From the NCBI GenBank assembly GCA_948470475.1, contig OX419346.1, positions 2,886,231-2,950,230 on the forward strand: a DNA stretch of 64,000 bases, in the 5' to 3' direction. Shown here piece by piece: positions 42,627-51,700 of the stretch. How positions within the stretch are numbered: position 1 is the stretch's first letter; each line of letters begins with the position of its first letter. Origin of the DNA: Galaxea fascicularis (lineage: Eukaryota; Cnidaria; Anthozoa; Scleractinia; Euphylliidae). The notes under the pieces were generated by a model. That model worked only from the letters and a program-made list of their open reading frames with translations. It was not told where the DNA came from and searched no databases. Both the position numbers and the translations under genes were made by a program.

Positions 42627-45423
42627 CTCTCAGTTCTAGTGCGGGCGCTGTAATTGGTCAATTTTGCGGGACATATTCTACTGGTAGGCCTGCTAAATTT
42701 GAAAGTCTCCTTTCCCTCATGTCTGATTAACCTCAGAGATAAGGTAAATATAGTGTATCTTTCTCAGTCTGCATTGTAAGTTATGGATCCTTGTTTTTTC
42801 CCATTGATTTATGGTCCATGCTAAGCGAATGGGAAAAAACTTGGGCCATAACTTACAGTATGGACCACAAACTCGGATAGTAGAGGTATTTATTTAATTA
42901 ATATAAAATGAAAAATGAAAAAGGAAATAAATAATATGAATGAGTGTATCCCTAGGGAGATAATCTAGAAAATAATTATTTAAAATAGAGCATAACAATT
43001 ATGGTTAAAAATCTTCCCTGGCAGGAGGCACACCAGCTAGCTACAGTGTATAAACTAAGTGTTACCAAGGAGTAGAACTTGGCTGGCCACCAAGAAACAA
43101 CTCCAACTAGTGACCAGTCAGATGGGAATTCACTCAAACATGGGAATTGACCTGAATAAGGATGCCTCACCAGTTATTAACTGCTCTACCAAAACATGTA
43201 CTGTGTGATCAGACAACCAAATACAGTAATATACAATATATACAACATATACAACACACAATCTGTCTTCCTTGCTGACAAGCTACATGTGTACCTGCAG
43301 CAAGCCAATAGTCTTCTTTTAACTACCAAAATGAAAAATTTATTCAATATCTTAATTTACTGTACCTCTTTAGTATTTTCATCAAACAGTGGAATCATGG
43401 TTTGTTGCTCCAAAGGTATACTTCGCTGTTGGAGAGGAGATAACAAAAATTCTATTTGATTGGAATCTAAGAAGTGGGTGCATACATGTAGTTTGTATAT
43501 GACAATCGTACTGACGTCTGGTAAATTTGCTCGTAAAAAAGTACAGTATAGTCAGTAACTGTAAATTAAAACAAACAAAAATCTACTTACAATATACTCC
43601 TTGAGGTGACTGTACGAGGCATTACACATTAAAAGATTTTCAGTTGTTTCAGAGCAATACAGAAACAGAGTTTTGCTGGTGAGAGAAGAATAAAAAATAC
43701 ATATCCATAATAATGGACTACACTGTACCAGATGGTGTCAAGAGTTTCTGAACTTTTTCTTTCAATGTACTTTCAAAGTACATTTAAGTTCATTCCCTGC
43801 AGCAAGGTCTCCTGGTACCATTCATCTTTCACTCTCTTCCTCTGCCTCTTTACAGTTCATAATCATCCTCCCCTATATCCTGTTCTACTACAGTGCACAT
43901 GGATCTGTTGAGGTTCCAGGGCTCAAAATAATAGCTGGTCAACACACAATGTCCGCTCAGTTTTGGGTATTGACTGGACAAATCATTACAAAGAAAATTT
44001 GATTTTGAGCTATTTGATAAACATGAGAAACATTATTCATGTTCCTAAAAACACCATCATTCACACAACCTCATCACCATTGTAAGAGTTAGATTACAGT
44101 TCAAATACATTGTACGGTCCATATCCGAGCAAAAACATGTTTGACCAGACAACGTGGCCGGTGCCTGCCCATTAGTTATTTCGAGCCCTGTGGTTCAACT
44201 TTATCCTTGGTTAAAATTTTATTTTCTTTTGTTTCAAACAATCATTGCCATACCCCAAAACAAATGGAAATAAAATAATAATATTGAACCACAACATACA
44301 CCACTGTATATACTAGAGACAGAGATATCTGAGTCAATTAAATAAAATACTGCTCGCCTGTAAGGCTTCTTATAGTGTGGTTCCATTGTGTTTCGCAGTT
44401 TCTATTGCATTTTGTAAAAAACAAAAAAGTTAAATACCTTCCACAAAGTCTTTGGAAAAAAGCAGAGGAATCTAATCCTGACATGTGATCTGAACAAACA
44501 CAGACAATAAAAAGATGGATCTGTTATCGCTTTTACTGTATTGACTGATAAACCAAGCACTGGATCACATCAGCTCTGGAGTATTTTTTTTAGGCATGAT
44601 GCAGTTGTAAGAGCCCCAGTGTCCCACTAAGGTTTGATTCCTGCAGCTGGCATCATATAATTATAGGTGAAGCCTGTTGTTACACATATGTTGGTTCTCA
44701 TTCTTGTTCTGAGGGGTTTGTCCAAATACCATGGCTCCACCCTCTTTTCAGAAACAAACCCATCAAAATGCCTTCGAGAGCTTTTATGACCCCTTGCCTT
44801 GTGAGAATGGGTAACTATCAGCAATGTCATGATTATGTCATAATTATCTTCGATCCTTTATGATCAGGACATATATAAGCAAGCACAATCCAATCAAGCA
44901 AGTATCTGAGTGAATTAATTACTTGCTGACCACTGGAAAAGAGGAATGAAGACTTTGGTAGGAAATTGACATTCTTGAGCTTTCAATAAATTTACAGTTC
45001 TTAAACTGTAGAATACACCACTGCATATTATTTTGTGCCTTGTTCAAGCATACATGTAACCTTGTATTCTATATTTACTCCAAAACTGACATTTTTCTTT
45101 TACACTCGATTTGATTTCTTTCAGTTCAGAATAACATTATGAAGAGTACCTTGAGAACAAACAGAAAAATTTTGCCACAAAATAAAGGCAATATTTTCCA
45201 CACAGCACTGTGACTGACAGAAAACCTTGTTACCAGGGTTAGCATGATCGACAATGATGCATTTATATTTAATTTATGGGGCTGTGCGGAAATCTTTCCC
45301 AAAATATTTCATACCTTTATGGCAATGAGAAAGAAAAAAAGCGACACTACTCAGGTTTTCCTTCTCGAAATTATCCGCGGAAATCATGGGATACTCCTTG
45401 AATTTCCCTGTGAAAGAGCTCAT
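35077..45423 (-). CDS. DCLRE1C: Artemis nuclease, DNA cross-link repair 1C (16 exons)
   Basis: This gene encodes Artemis, the nuclear endonuclease that, with DNA-PKcs, opens hairpins and trims overhangs in non-homologous end joining. Coding exons in gene order are 45423-45315, 44489-44438, 43675-43591, 43425-43366, 42526-42471, 42207-42167, 41928-41868, 41218-41146, 40844-40807, 40091-39989, 39895-39788, 39187-39051, 38615-38555, 37348-37257, 36717-36542 and 35768-35077. All have AG/GT borders and matching phases, giving 647 residues (human 692). The start reads MSSF, as in human. The metallo-beta-lactamase motif HCHKDH is at 33-38, LLPAGHC puts His115 in place, and Asp136 is in TGDF. Asp165 lies in IDTTF. 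The beta-CASP zinc ligands match as His228, His257, Cys259 and Cys273. The last exon is a long acidic/serine-rich tail ending in a segment (FNVPPSP, then GELIAI) that resembles the human C-terminus. It is divergent from ARIH2. Exon 15's acceptor is the least certain border. Confidence 0.95.
35830..36005. mobile_element. MITE-like element, AGATTCCATTTGG family, copy 1
   Basis: The element starts AGATTCCATTTGGCTGTGCG, and its far end is the reverse complement (CGCACATCCAAATGGAATCT) with a mismatch or two. The inverted homology extends over about 40 bases, including GTTCTC and ATAACG words. It sits in the last intron of Artemis (35769-36541). A related, more diverged copy lies in an ARIH2 intron at 53086-53269. 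There is no coding capacity, so it is a non-autonomous DNA element. Confidence 0.7.
36327..36515. repeat. Tandem repeat, 82-bp unit, 2.3 copies
   Basis: AGGCGGTCGCTTACGAGAGG starts at 36327 and recurs at 36409 and, truncated, at 36491, an exact 82-bp spacing. The intervening text (CCATCTGTAGTAATTTGACTT, AAAACGTTTGGTATTT) is nearly identical between copies. An inverted TAAGCGACCACC lies just upstream at 36301. The whole lies in the last Artemis intron and stops about 26 bases before exon 15, on its donor side. Confidence 0.85.
36881..37132. mobile_element. MITE-like element with CAAGGTTGCAAAT ends
   Basis: The left end reads CAAGGTTGCAAATAA. The right end, read in reverse, is CAAGGCTGCAAATGA, about 15 bases of imperfect terminal inverted repeat enclosing 252 bp. 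The interior contains CAGGTC/GACCTG dyads and no open frame. It is in the Artemis intron between exons 14 and 15. No convincing target-site duplication was seen. Confidence 0.55.
37440..37672. mobile_element. Degenerate fold-back element
   Basis: The left part (CGCGCGTTTCGCGAAACTCC, then CGAACC) and the reverse complement of the right part (CGTTTCTCGAAAGTCCCGAA) match imperfectly over about 35 bases. The element is CpG-rich compared with its AT-rich surroundings. It lies in the Artemis intron between exons 13 and 14, immediately past exon 14's acceptor side. Boundaries are approximate. Confidence 0.45.
38091..38330 (+). mobile_element. Fold-back element family A, copy 1
   Basis: Two arms of about 53 bases (38091-38143 and 38176-38233) form an inverted repeat containing GTTTTCTCGG, AAGTTACGGATCCTC and TTTTTTCCC. 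They are followed by a hairpin GGGCCGTA...TACGGCCC and the words CCGCAAAATTGACCAATCAC and CAGCGCGC. The same arrangement recurs in reverse orientation at about 42637-42890. It is located in the Artemis intron between exons 13 and 14. It is non-coding. Confidence 0.7.
38620..38935 (+). repeat. Possible retroelement 3'-end fragment
   Basis: The text CTGACGAAGGGCTAACGCTC followed by GAAACGCCAGCTTTGAGAAT, near 38836-38875, resembles a dispersed repeat end that I recall as common in cnidarian and other marine invertebrate genomes, possibly of Penelope-like origin. A short open frame upstream (38563-38850) shows no domain I recognise. It lies in the Artemis intron between exons 12 and 13. The assignment is from memory and weak. 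Confidence 0.3.
39283..39745. repeat. GAT/GAC-rich microsatellite (~460 bp)
   Basis: The sequence is almost entirely GATGAT, GATGAC and GATAAC triplet combinations on the plus strand, within the Artemis intron between exons 11 and 12. It produces long artificial open frames on both strands (serine-rich, His/Arg-rich and Met/Thr-rich), none of which is a gene. The last clean repeats are about 40 bases from exon 11's donor. Confidence 0.95.
42571..42622. repeat. ATT trinucleotide microsatellite
   Basis: This is an uninterrupted run of about 16-17 ATT triplets. On the minus strand it lies about 45 bases upstream of the acceptor for Artemis exon 5 (42526-42471). Confidence 0.97.
42637..42890 (-). 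mobile_element. Fold-back element family A, copy 2 (inverted)
   Basis: Read on the minus strand, this copy repeats the order seen at 38091-38330: GTAAGTTATGG/GGATCC-type arms, a CTTTCAAATTTAG segment, then CCCGCAAAATTGACCAATTA and CAGCGC. Both arms with AAGTTATGG and TTTTTTCCCATT are visible on the plus strand at about 42778-42868. It lies in the Artemis intron between exons 4 and 5, opposite in orientation to copy 1, and is more diverged. Confidence 0.65.
43917..44190. mobile_element. MITE-like element, CAGGGCTC ends (hAT-like)
   Basis: The left end CAGGGCTCAAAATAA and the right end, reversed CAGGGCTCGAAATAA, are a 15-base terminal inverted repeat with one mismatch, 274 bp apart. CAG..CTG-type ends suit the hAT superfamily. 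The flanks are TGAGGTTC and TGGTTCAA, at best an imperfect duplication. It lies in the Artemis intron between exons 2 and 3. Confidence 0.65.
44590..44830 (+). mobile_element. tRNA-derived SINE, plus-strand copy
   Basis: An RNA polymerase III A box-like TGATGCAGTTGTAAGAGC lies at 44597-44614 and a B box-like GGTTTGATTCC at 44631-44641, at tRNA-like spacing. The following body (TGTTGGTTCTCATTC, TTCTGAGGGG, then a CCCTCTTTTCAGAAAC stretch) resembles the body of the minus-strand SINE at 51549-51836 (TTGTTGGTTCTCTACT, TTCCGAAAGG, TTTTCCCCTCTCC). It sits in Artemis intron 1, antisense to the gene. The 3' limit is approximate. Confidence 0.6.
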
Positions 45424-45738
45424 TTGGTCCACCTTTGACCCTGCCCCTGACTCGTTTCACAAATTTATCTGCAGATTTTCTAATGTGACCTCATTTTTGC
45501 CGAAAACCTTGGCATCATATCAAAAACGAAAAAAGGCAACGATTTGCAATCAAATATGGCGGCTTTTTCCCTAAGTAGTACCCAGTCCTACGGATACCAT
45601 ATTTGGCCATCATTGCCAAATCGGGAAAATGATTCAATTTCTCTCGCCAGTTCCGCGATGTACCTTAATTTTCCTTGTTTTTGCGAAGCTTAGTTTCCAA
45701 TTTGAAAGCTGTTTGTATAAGTAAGAGAGCCACTAGCG
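45424..45738. promoter_or_regulatory. Likely bidirectional promoter, Artemis / ARIH2
   Basis: Only 315 bases separate the divergent start codons of Artemis (45423, minus) and ARIH2 (45739, plus), so both 5' UTRs and core promoters should lie here. There is no TATA box in a convincing place. AAATATGGCGGC at 45552-45563 resembles a YY1 site, frequent in TATA-less promoters of housekeeping genes. CCATATTTGG at 45597-45606 fits the CArG-box consensus for serum response factor. Both motif calls are by eye and neither shows function. Confidence 0.6.
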
Positions 45739-48700
45739 ATGTCTACAGCTGGTGTGGAGTCGCAAGACTCTGTAGACGCGGAATCGAGCGAGTACGATGA
45801 GGATGAGTACGATGATTATTACACGAATGTTGATGATGATGAAGGAATGGCCTCTGACAAAGAGGAAGACCCTGAAAGTTTTGAATTTGAGATCATTGAT
45901 TCCAACGAGGCTCAACAAATATTTGATTCTTTAGTAGCTAAAATTTCTTTGGGAATTAAGGTGAGTAACGCTACGCGAGCCAACCTTTGTCCAGTTAGCT
46001 CCATTGATCATCTGAAAATAATTCTAAATAGCTTGTTATTAATCGACTATTGTTTCACAACAGGATCATATTTACATGTACTACGTGACTTTTAAAACAT
46101 TTCTATTTACTTCAATACATGTAGGTATCGGAATCTGTGGCTAGGCTTCTTCTTATACAACATGACTGGAACGCGGAGAAGATCTTAGAAAGGTGGGTAA
46201 TGAAGAGGATGAAATATGGTTAGCTTTTAGTTATTCATGTGAGTGACAAGTTGACTAAACGATTTATGAGCATAAATAATTAACTTGGCTGGACCACAGT
46301 TAGTTCGCGTTAACGTTATTTGGTATTTCTTTGGCTTTGCCAAAATCGTTATTTTTTGTTAACGTCATATGACTGAGTTGTTGCATGTTACCAGCTAATA
46401 ACATAGCATATTGTATTCATGTATATGATACAGTTGCAGCTGTAGTTGTCAAACAAAACAAACCAACTTGTAACTCTGACTTCAACGTGCATATTCTCCT
46501 CAATGTATCCTTTATATTTTTATAGTTGTAGTGGGGGGAATATGTTTACCTATCAAGACCTGTTTTAATGTCATCAGTGATCATTTATTTGACTTTTATA
46601 ACCTGCATGTTTTAATGACAACAACAACAGCATTATTTATATACAAAATAACTTCAATAACAGTAGTTTGTTCCACAAATCGCCACAAGACTATACTGAG
46701 GTGGGATGAGACTGGCACTCTAAAAAAGCGTACCTTTCAGCTATCAGTGAAATCAAACTACTGTAGGGTGGTTTCAAGCATTCATAGTATTTTGTTCTGG
46801 AGTAAAATGAAGTTGTCAGACTGTCAGTTACAGTTAATAATTTTTGTAGGTCGGAGATGAAGCTCTGTACTTTTTTGTGTTTTGAAGGTTTGAATTGAGC
46901 AAATTAGCAAACTGTATGACTTTTAACCTGAAACTTGTATAAAAATAATATTTAATCTCTTATAAGGTTAATTTTGACTTCAGTAAGTTTCATGACCAAG
47001 ACTGACATTCAGTGTTGCATATCAGCTATAGCTATTAGGTATTTTAACCCTTTAAACCCTAAGAATGATCAGCATCAAATTTCTCCTTGTAGTTACGTAT
47101 CAGTGCTTAGTTATAAAGGCCCTGGCAAATGAGGACACGTTGTTGCAGACACATCGTTGCTGACACAAATGTTTCCCTATTTACCTGCTTGCGCAACTTT
47201 TGTTGCGGACATAAATTTTGTCTGGGACATAAAAAATGTTTCTGATTTTGTTTAGAAACATTTTGTGTCCGCAAAAAATGTTTCCCAGTTTGCGCACCTA
47301 ACAAACATCATGAGCAATGATGTGTGTCCGCAGCAGTGTGTCCTTGTTTGCCAGGGCCTTAAAACAGAGTGGTTGCAAAAGTTATTTCTCCCTGCTACTG
47401 TAATTCTATGGGAAGTGTGTGGGGCAACAAATGAGATTTATTTTAAATTGTGATATTAGGGTTTAAACAGTTAAATTGATTTTACAGGCACAGAGTGGAC
47501 CCCGTTGGAATGCTTGTGGAAGGACGGATAATTCCTGAAAAACCTGTTTGTCAAACTGTAAGTGTGCCAATTAACTGTAGCTCCTCACAAAAATGCTCCA
47601 GAGGTTATAAATATCGGTAGGTGTTACATACATTAATAACAGTGTCGTCTTGTTTTCTTAGCTGGTAGAGTACCAGACTGTGGAGTGCAAGGTCACAGGG
47701 TTGATTGACAAACTAATAAATGTGAATATGTTGTAGGAAATTCAGGCCGAAAATAATTTAAACCTAAACATTAATTTGGTTATATCAATGGCATTAATAA
47801 TGATGATGATGATAATAATAATAATAATAATCGTAATAATAATGAAGATTTATAAAGTGCTTTATCCCAAGGCTCAAAGCACTTTACAACACTTTGTTGG
47901 GACTTTGCCAGACTGCTTTTTTTAGGCACAAATTGTAGCCACGCAGTTTACAATCTTATTAGAGTGATAGTAGGATCAACACAGGTGCCCTCAGAACAGA
48001 ATAAGTTATAGACCATCACACCGGGGAGGGTTCTTTGACGTCCCACACCAGTACTGTGAATTGACCACTGTACAGGGATTCTAGAATCCCTGTACAGTGG
48101 TACTGTGTTCAGTGTTTATTTGTTAACTCTGTTGATAAACCAAATTGTTTTGTACAACTCACCCATCAATGTCAGAGATCTCCGTAAGCCCTGGCGACCG
48201 GCGAAAATCGCCGGCTAGTCGTCCTGGGCACGCCGGCTAGTACTCAGATCCAAATAAAAAAATAAATAAATACTTTGTTTTACATCCAACGGCAACTTTT
48301 CCATTTGCGATGCGTACTTTCCCTTGGGTAAATACATTCGGAAATAAATAAAGTTTTCCTAAATAGCAAAGTGTCCAACTATTGTTTTTGACTGAACAAA
48401 CTTTTTTAAACTTTTTTTCGTGGAGAATTTTGCCACGCTTGAATCTGCTTGCAGACATCAATTGAATGTTTTTAAGCAAACGAAACAGGCTCAGATTGCA
48501 AGGCAGGGGTTACCGATGAAAAACACTCCATTTAAGACAACATACTCTGTACTCCAACACGTGCAAAATGGCGGAAAAGTGGCAGCATGTAAGGCACTTG
48601 CGTGCCTTAATAAATTCCTCTGCCGGCTACTCCATTTTATTCTCCTTCTACTCCAAAATTTAGGGAGAACCCTGCAACGTACAGCTGTAGCACCACAGTT

Positions 48701-51700
48701 TCTTTAGAAACTACCCCCCTTTATTGATATTAGGGTTAGAAAACAAAGGAAATTCTTTTTGACCTACCACAAATACAACATGTACATGATTGTATACCAG
48801 TATGTCTTTTCTCTGTAGTTTAGGGGTGGCGTACAGTACCTCTAAAATCTTGGGGCTTGAAATCTTGTCAGCCTTTGTGAGGAGTCTCAAAGTCTTATTT
48901 ATTGGGCACTTACACTGTACCTGTACTCTGGTCTCGAAGTCTCACATGTGTAGTCTCGGTCTCAGATTTTCTAGACAAGGGTCTTGGTGTCTCGGATTTT
49001 ACCATTCGCCACGCCTTAGTTTGATATTTGGAAAGCGTGGTGCAAAGGGGTGTCTGTGATGATTGGGCCTTAAAACTTCTGTCAATTTCTTCAAAATCCA
49101 CATTACTTTGGCTCACTTGACTGTATGGCTATACAGACTAGTTAGTTATCATGTCAGATATGAACTGTCAGAATTCAATGAATTAGCATAATTATGACTT
49201 TGCCAATAACTCAAGAAACAGAAATTAAAAGATGGGTTGCATGGTTGATGTTTTGTTTGGGTTTCAGCAAAAGTCATACCAAATTTCAGGTCTTCAAATC
49301 ACGAAATAACTGCAGACCTTCATGTACAGTATGTTACATGTAAACTACAGGCCAAGGGAGAGTGGATGATTTGTAGGCCAAATTCAGGGTTGTCATTAGG
49401 ACCCGGTAGCTGGTGGATTTTTGCCGTCTGTCAGACCATTTTATGCCGGCTTCTTTTGCCCCAGAATACAGAAAATTGCCTTTGGGAGCTTTGTGCTGGT
49501 TATAATCTGTAGCCACTTACTTGAACTCATTCATCCACCTGCCTAAAATACAAGTGACAACCCGGCAAGTTGTCACAAAAATACCCCTTTTTCAGAATTC
49601 AAGCTCTTCGTATGATTTTGGCATATTTACAATGAACATTATTTTAACAAGTTGTTACTCTACTTCCACATGATAGGCAACAAGATCACTTCACTGTCCA
49701 GTGTGTTTTCAGCGCTGCATGAAATCCAACACAGCTAGTGCACCATGTGGACACACCTTTTGTGATGATTGCTGGATGCTTTACTGTGTTAATCAACTGA
49801 AGATTGGCTTATCTTCAGGTTTGTAACTTTAAGAAAATTCAGTGAAAGGAATTTTTCTTCTGAAATTTTATATTGAAATGATTGATTGGGTAAGAGATTG
49901 CTGACAAGTGTGCTTGATTGATTGACTGAAATCCCCCTTTTGGCCTTTGAAAAATGGCTAGAACTGTACAAATGTTATTTCATCTTTTGCAGGTATTGAG
50001 TGTATGAACTGCAATATCTTAATAGGAGAAGAAATGGCTCTTAAAATACTTAAGAATGAAGCAGCCAGAGAAAAATATAGACAGTTTCTTTTCAATGATG
50101 AAGTTAAGGTATGTAAGGTCCTTAGTTAAAAAAAAAACACAACAGCAAATTAAAATTTGTATTTAATCCTTGGGACTGTACATGTATCTAGCAATAGTTT
50201 AATCAAGATCCCAGATAGTAACTACACTGTATGGTGTGAATACAAATTGCATCTGTTAATTTTTTTTTTCATGTGGTTAAGTTACCTGTAAATATAATTA
50301 CACTGTAGGTTTAAAATAAATTAGTTTTCTCTTGTTTCTTTAGTTTTACATTGTACATCCCTGTATTAAAGTTCATTCGTGATGTGAACAAGACTACTTA
50401 CAACTATCATAGTTAAACAAGACTTACCTTGAGTCAAGTTTCACTGAGGTTCTGTGATGAGGCCAGTGGTCTGATTAGAACTGAAAGTGCCTTCCTCTTG
50501 CATGGTAGGCCAGGGCAGGGTGGAAATTGGGGATATGGATTGGGTGACGTTGGGTGTTTTTCAAAAGGGTGAGGAAAAATATTAATGGTTGTTTACAACA
50601 CTGTTAGTACAAAGAGTCTCAGAGCCACAGACCCAGGTTAACACAGAGTGTTTGAAGAAATCCCATGTAAATAGAATTACCTTTTAATATAATCATTCTA
50701 TCAATGGATTGTGATTACAGTGTAGGTTTGATTAGCTACCTTGTTATACTTAACTTTTTATTGTACATAAACCTGGTTTGTATCTTAATGTTTTAGTAAA
50801 AACCTAGACAATTATTAAATAGATTTGTTTTTTCTCAGTGTCATCCTTTAATCAGATGGTGTCCTGGGAATGATTGTGGATGTCTTGTAAAAGTAGTGGA
50901 ACCCCAACCAAAAAGAATATGGTGTTCAAATTGTTTTTCAGTTTTTTGGTGAGTGACTGTTTTTGCTCATGTTGCAGACCTCGTATACATGACCCAAAAG
51001 TGACAATGCTTAGTTCTTGCTTAAGGGCGATTTTCACAGTACGATTTTCGCTTAAGACTGTCGCATGCAACTTCTGTAGCGCGCGCTGCTCGCGCCATGC
51101 AAAAAGTCGTAAACGACACTTGCCATTCAATATTACCTATACTTACGACTGTTGTATGGTTTTAAAACATGATTCCAAATTTTGCGACAAATTTTAGGCC
51201 GTGTACGTCTGTCGTAGAGAAGTTGTAGGAGCATTCACACGGCACAACCTTGTTCTACAGCTGTACATTATGTCGCATGCAACAAGACTCGCGACAAATC
51301 GTACCGTGTAAATGGGCCCTTATAATATCTGTTGATGTTTCTTGCAGTTTTATGTGTGGTGAGAAATACCATGCTCCAACAGATTGCTACACAATCAAAA
51401 AGTGGCTGACAAAATGTGAAGATGACTCAGAAACAGCAAATTATATCACAGCTAACACAAAGGATGTAAGTGACTCACGTGTTCTAGTAATTACATACAC
51501 TGGATGTGTATTAATAGTTTTATTTTCCCTTGAGGCACAAAAGGCATTAATAATAGTAATAATAATAATAATAATAATAACTTTATTACCGGTAAGTCTC
51601 AAATCACTTTAGCTGAACACTAATTGGGAAGACTGTAAATCAAGTAAACCCTAAATTAAATCAAATGTCAAGGTTTTTGAGGAGAGGGGAAAACAGGAGT

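Noticed and set aside
44590..44660. A functional tRNA gene
   Set aside because: A and B box-like words are present, but no cloverleaf with a paired acceptor stem can be drawn. The sequence continues into a SINE body.
45733..45918. Minus-strand open frame opposite ARIH2 exon 1
   Set aside because: It is the antisense shadow of the Asp/Glu-rich ARIH2 N-terminus.
48237..48707. Small open frames on both strands in ARIH2 intron 3
   Set aside because: They lie in a suspected dispersed repeat, lack start context and domain similarity, and no splice partner is evident.
50852..51197. Open frames overlapping ARIH2 exon 6 and intron 6
   Set aside because: They read through the exon 6 donor into the MITE in intron 6. 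The true frame is given by the spliced RBR sequence.
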